From Polyangiaceae bacterium (GTDB taxonomy: Bacteria; Myxococcota_A; Polyangia; Polyangiales; Polyangiaceae): DNA of 64,000 bases. Location of the stretch: assembly GCA_015075635.1 (NCBI GenBank), contig JABTUA010000002.1, positions 2,422,708 to 2,486,707 on the forward strand. The letters are read 5' to 3'. The position numbers and the translations under genes are program-made. Positions 44,782-52,613 of the stretch are shown here, one piece after another (position 1 is the stretch's first letter; each line of letters starts with the position of its first letter). Under the pieces are notes generated by a model that saw only the letters and a list, made by a program, of their open reading frames with translations, ran no database searches and had not been told where the DNA came from.

Positions 44782-44786
44782 GGCGT
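44779..44786 (+). repeat. Left inverted repeat at the TOTE inversion (CATGGCGT)
   Basis: CATGGCGT marks the left breakpoint. Its partner ACGCCGTG lies at 45476-45483, reverse complement CACGGCGT, with seven of eight bases matching and GGCGT shared exactly. With flanks, ten of thirteen bases match (TCAYGGCGTnnCG). Confidence 0.8.
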
Positions 44787-45480
44787 CGCGATCGATGTAG
44801 CCGACGAACGCGTAGCCGGGTCGGCGGTCGAGCTCAGCTTCCAGGGAACGCTCACTGGCGTTCAAGAATTAGCGGCACGCGCCTTGCTCGCGCACGACGC
44901 TGGCGTCTTCGTCGCTCCGCCGGGCATCGGAAAGACAGTGATCGGGACGTACCTCGTCGCGAAGCGTGCATGCAGCACCTTGATCCTCGTTCACCGTCGA
45001 CCGCTGCTCGAGCAATGGCTAGCACAGCTCGCGTTGTTCCTAGGGGTCGAGCGGAAGGCGATCGGGGTGATCGCAGGAGCGAAGCGCACTCCAACCGGCT
45101 GGCTGGACGTCGCAATGATCCAGAGCCTCGTGCGGAAAGACTCTGTCGCGGACCTCGTCGCGGGCTACGGGCAGGTTATCGTCGACGAGTGCCATCACCT
45201 CCCCGCGGTGCAGTTCGAGCGCGTCCTCCGCGAGGTGAAGGCACGGTATGTCGTGGGGCTCACAGCGACGCCGCAGCGCCGCGACGGCTATCACCCGATT
45301 ACCGAGATGCAGATCGGCCCCGTGCGCTTCAAAGTCGACGCGAAGGCCCAGGCGGCGGCGCGGCCGTTCGAGCATCGACTGATCGTGCGCGATACGGGCT
45401 TCCGGGCTCCGGGTCACGACGAGAAGGTTGGGATCCAGTATCTGTACGCCACACTCGCGCACGACGAGGCGCGGAACGCC
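44782..45480 (+). other. Inverted internal segment carrying the TOTE helicase N-terminal lobe
   Basis: Read on the plus strand, these 233 codons give ADERVAGSAVELSFQGTLTG, the Walker A APPGIGKTVIGTYL, IVDECHHLPAVQFERVL (DECH box), GLTATPQRRDG and a final YATLAHDEARNA. This is the first RecA lobe of the helicase whose other parts are on the minus strand. In the inverted orientation the minus frame joins LLRVHGV to AIDVADERVAG and DEARNA to MILNDVV without a frame break. The segment has no start signal of its own and cannot be expressed as a useful protein as it lies. Confidence 0.88.
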
Positions 45481-46788
45481 GTGGACGCGAAGCAGCTCTT
45501 CGAGGTCACTTCTGCAGCCGCGCGGAAGTGCGACGTGCTTGGACAGATCCTCGGCGCACGAGATCACCCTCGGTGTCAGCGCCGTCGAGAGGCGCATGCT
45601 TTGCTTCTTGTAGAATTCTGGATTCTGAAAGGCGGCGAGACGCTTGACCTGGTTCAAGAGTGGCGAGGGCACACCGTGCTTTGCGATGAACAGCCGCTGG
45701 GAGAGCACCGCGGAGACACGCGCCGGCATCGGCCCCGGGATGCGGCGCACGCGCGGACTCCCGGAAGGCGGGCGCATCCAGGGCGCCGTGACCTCCTCTT
45801 CGGCGTCTGCCGACTCGGCGCTGCGAACACCAACGATCGTCCCGCTGCGTGTCGCGTCAATTGCGACCCGGTCGATGGCGGCGGCATCGACCCGCTGGAC
45901 GGCCGCAAGGACGGACCACTGCTGGTCGTCGGGATACGCTTTCAGGTTTTCGTCGAGAAACACGGAGTTCCCTTGCTGGCGAGGCCCGTGTTGGAGCGGC
46001 AGAGCGACGAGATTTCCGAATCCGCCGCGGGGCATGGTGTCCTGGCTCGGAAAGAGCCGGTCGTACGACTCCATGCTGAGCTCGTGACGCGACACCATCG
46101 TTTCTGTGATCAAGTGGCAGCCCACTTTCCTCGCCGTCGCCGCCGAAACCGGCTCCGAGAAAAAGAACCAGACGTGTGCGCCGTTTCCGGATCGCGATCG
46201 CTCAATGAGCGCCGGCAGCCCGATCCCGCGAGCGGTCGCCACGAACGCGCGGACGTCCTCCTGCCAGGTGCTCTTGTCGAAATCGACCGCGAGGAACCAG
46301 CAGGTCTCGTCCGGGAGCATCGGATAGACGCCCATCACGTGCTGGCCGCGCAGGTGCCCGAGCACGGCGGCGTCATCGACCGGGCGGAACGCTTGGTTCG
46401 CGCAGTCGCTGCACTTGCCACCGGTCTTCAGTGCGCACAGCCCGGGCTCCCATTTGTTCGAGCACGCGGGCGCGTAGCCCGCCTTGCCCGTCTTCTTGCT
46501 GACGAACCGGGTTGGATAGAGATCGCTGCGGCCCCGAAAGAGCTGCCGAAACAACGTGACCTTCTCGGCAGGCGATCGCGGCGCGGTGGCCATCGACGGG
46601 CTTGGCACCGCCCGGACGACGTCCGGCTCTGCGAGACTGGCCAGGTCGTCACGTAGCCTCGCAAGGCGTTCCTTCGCGCCGGCGTGCTCGGCCTCGAGCC
46701 GCCGAATGCGCGTTTCCTCCTCTACAATCGCGCTGGCGATCGCGTCTCGTGCGTCAGAGGCAGGCTTTGAAGGACCCGTCCCGCTCAT
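45040..46788 (-). CDS. TOTE-type archaeo-eukaryotic primase (N-terminal half of a split primase-helicase)
   Basis: As it lies, the frame gives 582 residues. About residues 1-437 are genuine: a coiled coil (ETRIRRLEAEHAGAKERLAR) and the TOTE-conflict-system AEP primase domain. The latter shows YAPACSNKWEPGLC, CFLAVDFDKST-type WFLAVDFDKSTWQEDV with the catalytic DxD, ERSRSGNGAHVWFFF, and PRGGFGNLVALPLQ. Residues after about 437 (from 45477 down) are antisense to the inverted helicase lobe. In homologues the primase runs directly into a helicase. The primase domain may still be made, but fused to about 145 meaningless residues. Confidence 0.83.
   Translation of the reverse strand: MSGTGPSKPASDARDAIASAIVEEETRIRRLEAEHAGAKERLARLRDDLASLAEPDVVRAVPSPSMATAPRSPAEKVTLFRQLFRGRSDLYPTRFVSKKTGKAGYAPACSNKWEPGLCALKTGGKCSDCANQAFRPVDDAAVLGHLRGQHVMGVYPMLPDETCWFLAVDFDKSTWQEDVRAFVATARGIGLPALIERSRSGNGAHVWFFFSEPVSAATARKVGCHLITETMVSRHELSMESYDRLFPSQDTMPRGGFGNLVALPLQHGPRQQGNSVFLDENLKAYPDDQQWSVLAAVQRVDAAAIDRVAIDATRSGTIVGVRSAESADAEEEVTAPWMRPPSGSPRVRRIPGPMPARVSAVLSQRLFIAKHGVPSPLLNQVKRLAAFQNPEFYKKQSMRLSTALTPRVISCAEDLSKHVALPRGCRSDLEELLRVHGVPRLVVRECGVQILDPNLLVVTRSPEARIAHDQSMLERPRRRLGLRVDFEAHGADLHLGNRVIAVAALRRRCEPHDIPCLHLAEDALELHRGEVMALVDDNLPVARDEVRDRVFPHEALDHCDVQPAGWSALRSCDHPDRLPLDP
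45476..45483 (-). repeat. Right inverted repeat at the TOTE inversion (CACGGCGT on minus)
   Basis: This is the partner of the repeat at 44779-44786. The breakpoint must lie in the shared GGCGT. Inverting 44782-45480 (699 nt) or only the 689 nt inside the shared bases gives the same restored sequence. Confidence 0.8.
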
Positions 46789-46851
46789 GTTCCACTCACG
46801 CGCCGTCGCGTAGGTGTCGAGCTTACGGTTTTCTGGCGGAACGCACCAAGA

Positions 46852-47253
46852 CTACGCGAGCCAGTCCTCGACAGTGAGGCCGTCGATAGTGCCGTCCTTG
46901 AGACCGGCATCATTGGTGACCAGTACCGCGGAGTGTTCGACGGCGGTCGCGGCGATTAGCAGGTCGAAGTCCCCCTTGGGGCGGCCAAGTTTGCCCAAAC
47001 CTGCCCGAACAACCGCGTAACGCTCCATCACGGCGTCACTTATCGGCAGAACCGGGAACCGCGCTCGCAGCGCTTCTACCCTCGCGAGGTTCTCTGCGAC
47101 CCTCTGCGACTTCCGGGCGCCGTAGAGGAGCTCACCGACCACGATCAGCGAAAACCCGACGTCGCTCGGCACGAGCTGCGCGAGTCGTGATGTTACGGCC
47201 GGATGCAGATTCAGCGCGGCGGCCGCGATGTTGGTGTCGAGGACGTAGATCAC
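46852..47253 (-). CDS. vapC: VapC-type PIN toxin
   Basis: The 133-residue product has the full PIN pattern: YVLDTNIAAAALNLHPAV with the first Asp, LIVVGELLYGARKS with the Glu, RPKGDFDLLIAATAVEHSA with the Asp pair and LVTNDAGL at the end. VapC toxins are RNases that cut tRNA or rRNA. The GTG start overlaps the antitoxin stop (GTGA). All four acidic positions are present, so it looks functional. Confidence 0.88.
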   Translation of the reverse strand: MIYVLDTNIAAAALNLHPAVTSRLAQLVPSDVGFSLIVVGELLYGARKSQRVAENLARVEALRARFPVLPISDAVMERYAVVRAGLGKLGRPKGDFDLLIAATAVEHSAVLVTNDAGLKDGTIDGLTVEDWLA

Positions 47254-47525
47254 AGCTCTGGCACGCTCCGGCTACCGCCGTGGCGACGCGCTTCGACGAA
47301 GAAGGCGAGCAGTTCTTCCAAGGACTCGCCCTCCCATGCTCCGATTTCTCGGAACACGTCCGCCGCCGATTCACCCTCCGGGCGTGAGCTGGGTTCTGGC
47401 TGAACCCCCGCCTCCACCGCCCGAAGCTCCACGGTCAGATCGTCCACGCGGGCTCGAACTGGGCGTGTCGGATCGCGCTTCAGAGCCTCTACGGCTTCGT
47501 CAAGAGAGCGGGCGTTGGCTGACAC
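47250..47525 (-). CDS. VapB-like antitoxin
   Basis: The GTG at 47525 opens ANARSLDEAVEALKRDPTRP, typical of antitoxins that accompany VapC, followed by VRARVDDLTVELRAVE and a C-terminal helix (EGESLEELLAFFVEARRHGG). The 91-residue product overlaps VapC by 4 nt. The longer frame upstream is antisense to other sequence. Confidence 0.72.
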   Translation of the reverse strand: MSANARSLDEAVEALKRDPTRPVRARVDDLTVELRAVEAGVQPEPSSRPEGESAADVFREIGAWEGESLEELLAFFVEARRHGGSRSVPEL

Positions 47526-47691
47526 GCTCCAAGCATAGCCGCATCGGAGCTGGTCGGCGAGGACCACTGGCGCGAAGCTGGCCCCCCAAGGCGCTGTCGC
47601 ACCTGCTGCTGGGCGAACCCGCGCGCCCCGTCGGGTTGAGGCACTCGACCTGGTACTTGCAGGACCGAGGAGTTCGGACGACCATTTGGGC

Positions 47692-47943
47692 ATGACCTTC
47701 GCGGAGCGAATCGTCCGCGACCCGGCAATCTGCCACGGCCAACCGACGATCAACGGCACGCGAGTATTGCTGCGCGCGATCCTCGGCTACCTGGCCCACG
47801 GCGAAACGACCGAGACCATCTTGCGTGACTTCCCCGCGCTCACGCCCGAGGACGTTCGCGCTGTGATTGCTTTTGCGGCTTCTTCGGCAGCGGAGGATCT
47901 CCCTTCCCCACCGCCCGTGCCGAGCTGGCTACGCAGCGCGTGA
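47692..47943 (+). CDS. Orphan DUF433 antitoxin
   Basis: The 83-residue product matches DUF433 (RIVRDPAICHGQPTINGTRV, ILRDFPALTPEDVRAVIAFA). It is a second copy of the family in this window; the first is at 31219. No DUF5615 toxin follows. The next codons, overlapping from 47940, do not resemble a toxin. It is probably a leftover of a decayed pair. Confidence 0.8.
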   Translation: MTFAERIVRDPAICHGQPTINGTRVLLRAILGYLAHGETTETILRDFPALTPEDVRAVIAFAASSAAEDLPSPPPVPSWLRSA

Positions 47944-47999
47944 AGCTGACGCCATGGCGAGAGCTGCTGACCCGCCGCCGTTCGAAATACATAGCGGCC

Positions 48000-48989
48000 T
48001 CAGATGCGGAACCGCCTGCTGTGCTTCCGCCTCCTCAGCGGCCGCTTGACCCGCTTCTTCGGCGGGGCGCCGGGCGCCTTCGGCGCCTGCAAGCCCAGCC
48101 CGTCCATCTGTCGATCGATGTCCTCCAAGGCCGCGCGCCTGTACTCCGCCTGAACACGCTCTTCATCGCCGTCGAAGTGCTGGCGGAGCAGCCTGAGACC
48201 CTCCTCCCTCTTCGCCGCGAGCTGGTCCGCCATCTGAGGCGCCCCCGCGCGTACCTCCTCGAGGTCGCCGAGGAAGATCATCTCGAACATCGCGCGTAGA
48301 TGGTCGCGGAACAGGGTCTCCGTGCGCCGCTCCAACATGGCCAGGAAAGCCGGCGCCATGTCCTTCACGTCCGAGAGCGGCGGCGGGGGCGCGGCGTCCC
48401 GGGCGGCGATCGCGGCGCCCATGACGTCCGCAACGTACGCCCGAGCCAGCCGCGGCGGCACCCAGCGGCGCCAGGCGGTCCGGCAGACCTCGAGCGACGA
48501 GCGCTTCTTCCTGTAGTTGAAGAACGACTTCTCCGCCCTGCCCACGAACTCGGAGAGGTTCCTGGCAGCGCCCACCGCCGGGCCGCCCTTCAACTCGTCC
48601 TTGTCGGGCACGAGGTCGTTGACGTCGACCTGAAACGGCTGGAATCCCTGCTTCGAGATCACCGCCGAGAGCTCGGCGTCCAAGTCGAGGTCCGGGGACT
48701 CGGTGAGCTTTTCGTACACCGCCTCCAGCTCGTCGTGGAGCGCGACCGCTACCCTCTTGCGTTGGCCCTCCTGTTGCCGCTCCCGATGCCGCTCGAGGCG
48801 CGAGACTACCGTCTTGAGACAGGCCAGCGCCGCCTTGTCCGTGGCCGGTACGTCAAGCGGGGCTCTGGGGTCGACGACCTCGATGCCGCCACCCTCGAAG
48901 GCTACGGCCAGCTCCGCGAAGTGCAGGAGCGCAGCGTGGACGTCTTCCCGTGTCAGAATCGCTTTCGCTTTCGCTTTCGCCTTGGCCAT
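48000..48989 (-). CDS. Uncharacterised protein, 329 aa, with AK-repeat N-terminus
   Basis: I do not recognise this protein. It begins MAKAKAKAKAILTREDVHAA, coded by a short hexamer repeat, and is otherwise helical (LKTVVSRLERHRERQQEGQR, RTETLFRDHLRAMFEMIFLG). It ends in a very basic tail (KKRVKRPLRRRKHSRRFR). Both basic ends could bind nucleic acid. It is a single gene with no partner in an operon. Confidence 0.6.
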   Translation of the reverse strand: MAKAKAKAKAILTREDVHAALLHFAELAVAFEGGGIEVVDPRAPLDVPATDKAALACLKTVVSRLERHRERQQEGQRKRVAVALHDELEAVYEKLTESPDLDLDAELSAVISKQGFQPFQVDVNDLVPDKDELKGGPAVGAARNLSEFVGRAEKSFFNYRKKRSSLEVCRTAWRRWVPPRLARAYVADVMGAAIAARDAAPPPPLSDVKDMAPAFLAMLERRTETLFRDHLRAMFEMIFLGDLEEVRAGAPQMADQLAAKREEGLRLLRQHFDGDEERVQAEYRRAALEDIDRQMDGLGLQAPKAPGAPPKKRVKRPLRRRKHSRRFRI

Positions 48990-49163
48990 GCACTACCAGC
49001 ATGACGTGGACCGAACTGACACGGCAAACTCGACTCGCCTTAGGCCAATCTTGGGCCAACCGGAGACGACGCGTCACAAGGTCAGCAAGGTTGACAGTGA
49101 TGCGATGCGCGCTAACCTCGCGTCTGCAAAGCACATCAATCCCGGCAAGATTCTCTCCGCCTC

Positions 49164-49207
49164 CTCATAACCCGAAGGTCGCAGGTTCAAATCCTGCCCG
49201 CGCAACC
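49164..49207 (+). tRNA. 3' half of an initiator tRNA(fMet), probable attachment-site remnant
   Basis: The sequence runs from the anticodon loop CTCATAA (CAT anticodon at 49166-49168) through CCCGA and AGGTC. The T-arm is GCAGG-TTCAAAT-CCTGC, followed by the acceptor strand CCGCGCA and ACC. This equals the 3' half of bacterial initiator tRNA. The D arm and 5' acceptor strand (expected to pair with CCGCGC) are not found upstream. Integrases often target tRNA 3' halves and leave such partial copies at element ends. It is not a functional tRNA. Confidence 0.85.
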
Positions 49208-49210
49208 CTG

Positions 49211-49236
49211 GAAAGCCCTGTAATCACAGGGCTTTC
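49211..49236 (+). terminator. Rho-independent terminator behind the tRNA remnant
   Basis: GAAAGCCCTGT and ACAGGGCTTTC form a perfect 11-bp stem with loop AATC, followed by TCGTTTC. It lies 3-4 nt after the tRNA 3' end, as in native tRNA genes, so it was probably copied with the tRNA half. Confidence 0.85.
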
Positions 49237-49278
49237 TCGTTTCTGCAACCTGCTTTGAATTTCGACCGCGAGGCGGCG

Positions 49279-49455
49279 ATGAGCGACGAGGAGAGGATCA
49301 GAACCGATCGCGAAGTGGTGCTGATTCGCGCAGCGATCGACGAAGGGATCGCCGAGCTCGATGCAGGTCTCGGGGAGGAGATGACAGTCGAAGACTTCGT
49401 CGCAGAGATCCGAGGAGAGCTCGGGATCTCACAACGCGCAGACGTCGACGGTTGA
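49279..49455 (+). CDS. Small antitoxin-like protein next to the tRNA remnant
   Basis: From the ATG at 49279 the 58-residue product contains REVVLIRAAIDEGIAELDAG and MTVEDFVAEIRGEL, similar to ParD-type antitoxin C-termini. A TTG at 49255 is an alternative start. No toxin gene follows; the next gene is on the other strand. It may be an orphan antitoxin of the integrated segment. Confidence 0.5.
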   Translation: MSDEERIRTDREVVLIRAAIDEGIAELDAGLGEEMTVEDFVAEIRGELGISQRADVDG

Positions 49456-49521
49456 CCCGACCTCAATCAAGGACGACTTCCCGTCACGCCCTCACCCTCT
49501 CCGCCAAACCCGAGGCGGTGC

Positions 49522-49908
49522 TCATCGCGTCGCCCCGGCTTCCCGCGGCAGGATCTTCACCGTCGCGGCACGCGCGCCCGTCGAAATCATCGACGCGAGG
49601 TAGGGGCTCGCGCCGTACTTGGCGCGATAGGCGTGATCGATCCGGTCGTTGCTCGCTCCGTGAACCGGATCGAACGCGACCTCTCTCGTCATCCCTGCGG
49701 CGGTGATGCGGCCAGACTTCTGTCGAAGCGCGGCCCGGTACCAGCGCGAGCTCGTGCCGTTGTAGGCGCGCACGTAGAGCTCCCCGTCGACGACGACCGA
49801 CCAGATCCACGTCGGCGTGCCGTACGTCACGCCGTCGTCTCGGAGCGGCGCGATGTGCAGATCATCGGTCGCGGCGATCTTCGTGAGCTCGGTGTCTTTC
49901 CAGCGCAT
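49522..49908 (-). CDS. DUF2255 family protein
   Basis: This 128-residue protein matches DUF2255: LRDDGVTYGTPTWIWSVVVD, ELYVRAYNGTSSRWYRAALR and IDHAYRAKYGASPYLASMI. The family has a split-barrel (FMN-binding-like) fold and often travels with oxidoreductases. It starts 9 bp after the alcohol dehydrogenase stop on the same strand, so it is the last gene of the cupin-ADH-DUF2255 operon. Confidence 0.85.
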   Translation of the reverse strand: MRWKDTELTKIAATDDLHIAPLRDDGVTYGTPTWIWSVVVDGELYVRAYNGTSSRWYRAALRQKSGRITAAGMTREVAFDPVHGASNDRIDHAYRAKYGASPYLASMISTGARAATVKILPREAGATR

Positions 49909-49917
49909 GGCTCACCT

Positions 49918-50952
49918 TCAGGGAGTGACGAGCACCTTGATGGACTCGCGGTTCTGCATCGCGCGGTACCCATCGGGCACGCCGTCGAGGCCTACGGTGC
50001 GATCGAAGACACGACCGGGCTCGATGCGACCCGCGAGGACGTCGGGAAGGAGCTCCTTGATGTACGTGCGAACGGGCGCAGGTCCGCCGCCGACGATCAC
50101 GTTCTTGTAGAACGTCACGTCTGCGCCCGGGATCGCGTCGTAATGCGGGACGCCGACGCGGCCAACCGCGCCACCCGCGCGCGCGAGCTGGACCGCGGTC
50201 TGCGCCGCGTCGCGCGTGCCGACGCATTCGAGCACAGCGTGCGCGCCTTGGCCCTTCGTGAGCTGCCTCACGTGCTCGATGGCATCCGCTCCGCGCTCGC
50301 CGACGACGTCGGTCGCGCCGAACGCGCGCGCGAGCGCAATGCGGTCCGGATGTCGGCCCATGATGATGATCCGTTCGGCGCCGAGTCGCTTCGCCGCGAT
50401 CACGCCGCAGAGACCGACGGCGCCGTCGCCGACTACGGCCGCGCTCTTTCCGGGCGCCACGCGCGCGACCACCGCGGCGTGGTGGCCAGTGCCCATGACG
50501 TCCGAGAGCGTGAGCAGCGACGGCATGCGCGCATCGCTCTCCGTGACGTCGATCGGGTAGAGAGTTCCATCGGCGAACGGGATGCGAAGCGCCTCGGCCT
50601 GCGCCCCGTTCATGCCGCCGTTGCCGACGAAGCCGACGTGCACGCACGCGGTCGGGAGCCCCTCCTTGCAGAAGTCGCAGGTGCCGTCGGAGATCGCGAA
50701 CGGCATCACGACGACCTGCCCCTGCTTCACGTTGCGAACGCCGCTGCCCACGGCTTCGACGACGCCGATCGCCTCGTGGCCCATGCTCTGGCCCTTCTCG
50801 GTCTTCGGCATGTCGTTGTACGGCCAGAGGTCGCTGCCGCAGACGCACGCCCGGACGACACGCAGGATCGCATCGGTGGGCTCGACGATCGACGGATCGG
50901 GGACGTTCTCGACGCGGACGTCGCCGGCGCCGTACATGATGGCTGCGCGCAT
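49918..50952 (-). CDS. Zinc-dependent alcohol dehydrogenase (MDR superfamily)
   Basis: This 344-residue protein has the catalytic-zinc motif CVCGSDLWPY near 37-46 and GHEAIGVVEAVGSGV near 58-72. The region of the structural zinc lobe is CDFCKEGLPTAC near 92-103. The Rossmann motif VVGDGAVGLCGVI is near 186. It oxidises an alcohol or reduces an aldehyde with NAD(P); the substrate is not evident. It lies 1 bp after the cupin gene and 9 bp before DUF2255, divergent from a LysR regulator. Confidence 0.9.
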   Translation of the reverse strand: MRAAIMYGAGDVRVENVPDPSIVEPTDAILRVVRACVCGSDLWPYNDMPKTEKGQSMGHEAIGVVEAVGSGVRNVKQGQVVVMPFAISDGTCDFCKEGLPTACVHVGFVGNGGMNGAQAEALRIPFADGTLYPIDVTESDARMPSLLTLSDVMGTGHHAAVVARVAPGKSAAVVGDGAVGLCGVIAAKRLGAERIIIMGRHPDRIALARAFGATDVVGERGADAIEHVRQLTKGQGAHAVLECVGTRDAAQTAVQLARAGGAVGRVGVPHYDAIPGADVTFYKNVIVGGGPAPVRTYIKELLPDVLAGRIEPGRVFDRTVGLDGVPDGYRAMQNRESIKVLVTP

Positions 50953-50953
50953 C

Positions 50954-51355
50954 TCACACCTTCCCTTGGTATTGCTCGTCAGTGACCTTCTCGAGCCACT
51001 CGACGACCTTTCCGTCGAGCGCCTCCTGAATCGCGATGTGCGTCATCGCCGTCGTCGGCGCGGCGCCGTGCCAGTGCTTCTCGTCGGGCCCGACGGTGAC
51101 GACATCGCCGGGGCGGATCTCCTCGACAGGACCGCCCCACCGCTGGTGCAGACCGCATCCGGCCGTGACGATGAGCGTCTGACCGAGGGGGTGCGTATGC
51201 CAGTCGCTTCGGGCGCAAGGCTCGAACGTCACGCAGGCGCCGGCGGCGCGCGCGGGCGGGCTCGACTGGAAAAGTGGGTCGATCCGCACGGTTCCCGTGA
51301 AATGCTCGGCCGGCCCCTTCTCCGACGGCTGTGAGCCGCTCCGTTTGATCTCCAT
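50954..51355 (-). CDS. Cupin domain protein
   Basis: From the ATG at 51355 the product has 133 residues. The cupin motif 1 is CARSDWHTHPLGQTLIV (HTH plus downstream Glu-less variant) and motif 2 is GDVVTVGPDEKHWHGAAP. This resembles the (R)-mandelonitrile lyase/carboxymuconolactone-type cupins. The earlier in-frame ATG at 51418 adds a basic segment without match. It is the first gene of the operon controlled by the divergent LysR gene. Confidence 0.85.
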   Translation of the reverse strand: MEIKRSGSQPSEKGPAEHFTGTVRIDPLFQSSPPARAAGACVTFEPCARSDWHTHPLGQTLIVTAGCGLHQRWGGPVEEIRPGDVVTVGPDEKHWHGAAPTTAMTHIAIQEALDGKVVEWLEKVTDEQYQGKV

Positions 51356-51542
51356 GGTCCACCTCGTCGCGAAATGCCTCGACCGCAGTGCGGCCTTGCC
51401 CTCGTGCAAGCGCCGCAAGAGGCGCGCCGCGCGACCGCCGCGAGGAAGAACATGCGCCCCCGGCCGTCGTTGAACTAGACGGCCCGGTCGCGACGGCCTG
51501 TTAAGCTACGGTGAACAATCCCCATCGAGGTCCCCGCGCCGC

Positions 51543-52472
51543 ATGAACGCCGCTCCCTTCTCGCAGCTCCAGGCATTCCTCTCCGTCGCGCGTCTTCGCA
51601 GTTTCAGCGGCGCCGCGCGCGACCTCGGCGTCTCGCGCTCCGCGGTGAGTCAGGCGGTGAGCCAACTCGAGGAGCAGCTTCGCGTCGTGCTCCTCACGCG
51701 AACGACGCGGAGCGTGGCGCTCACCGACGCGGGCCGGCGGCTCGTCGAGAGCGCGGGACCGGCGATCGGGCAAGTGGTCTCCGCGCTGCGCGAGGTCGGC
51801 GCAGCGCCGGGCGAGACCGTCGGCCGCCTGCGCCTCTCGGTGCCTCGTGCGGCGTATCCCTTCGTCATCGCGCCCGCGTTGCCGAAGTTTCGAGAGCGGC
51901 ACCCGCGCATCGAGGTCGAGCTCGTGTTCGACGATCGCATGGTGGATATCGTCGGCGGAGGTTTCGACGCGGGGGTTCGGCTCGAGGAGTACGTGCAACG
52001 CGACATGATCGGCGTTCGACTGACCGACGCCTTTCGCTTCGTCGTCGTCGGCGCGCCGAGCTATCTCGACGCCCGCGGAGTTCCGGAGCGCCCGGAGGAT
52101 CTACTCCAGCACGAATGCCTGACGTTTCGCTCGGAGACCACGGGCTCGCTGTACGCGTGGGAGCTCGAGCGCGGACGGCGGAGCTGGCGCGTGCCGGTGC
52201 GCGGAGGCGTCGTCGTAAACGATGGCCTGTTCTGCATGGCGCTCGCCGAGTTGGGCCTCGGCCTCGCGTACGTGTTCGAGCCGCTCGTGAGCGACGCGCT
52301 TCGCGCCGGCCGCCTCCGCCGTGTGCTCGAGCCGTATGCGCCGACGGTGCCCGGGCTCTTCCTCTACTACCCGAGTCGCGCGCAGAGCTCTGCGCCGCTG
52401 CGGTCGTTCATCGAGACGCTTCGAGAACCATCCGCGCTCTCGACCACCAAGAGCAAGGCGCGCCCACGTTGA
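51543..52472 (+). CDS. LysR family transcriptional regulator
   Basis: This 309-residue protein has an N-terminal winged HTH (FSQLQAFLSVARLRSFSGAA, SRSAVSQAVSQLEEQL, LTRTTRSVALTDAG) and a periplasmic-binding-like effector domain. Divergent from the cupin-ADH-DUF2255 operon with about 190 bp between starts, it is very probably that operon's activator. The ligand is unknown. Confidence 0.93.
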   Translation: MNAAPFSQLQAFLSVARLRSFSGAARDLGVSRSAVSQAVSQLEEQLRVVLLTRTTRSVALTDAGRRLVESAGPAIGQVVSALREVGAAPGETVGRLRLSVPRAAYPFVIAPALPKFRERHPRIEVELVFDDRMVDIVGGGFDAGVRLEEYVQRDMIGVRLTDAFRFVVVGAPSYLDARGVPERPEDLLQHECLTFRSETTGSLYAWELERGRRSWRVPVRGGVVVNDGLFCMALAELGLGLAYVFEPLVSDALRAGRLRRVLEPYAPTVPGLFLYYPSRAQSSAPLRSFIETLREPSALSTTKSKARPR

Positions 52473-52613
52473 CCGAGCGCCCGCCGGCTGGAAACGATTG
52501 TCAATTTCCACTTAACAGCTCGTCCAGCAACCGGCCTCTTCTCCGTCGATGGCGCCGCGCGCATGTTGTGGCTGCAAGAAGCCGACGTGGATCAAGGTCC
52601 AGGAGATGACGCC

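Noticed and set aside
44035..46656. An 873-codon plus-strand frame across the TOTE locus taken as one gene
   Set aside because: Only the central 44782-45480 part is protein-like. Both flanks are antisense to genuine primase and helicase sequence, so it is an inverted segment and not a gene.
48961..48981. Hexamer repeat (TCGCTT) at the start of the 329-residue protein as a phase-variation tract
   Set aside because: Unit length is a multiple of three and the tract is short, so copy changes would only add or remove Ala-Lys pairs.
49164..49207. Functional tRNA gene
   Set aside because: The D arm, anticodon 5' strand and 5' acceptor strand are missing; only the 3' half is present.
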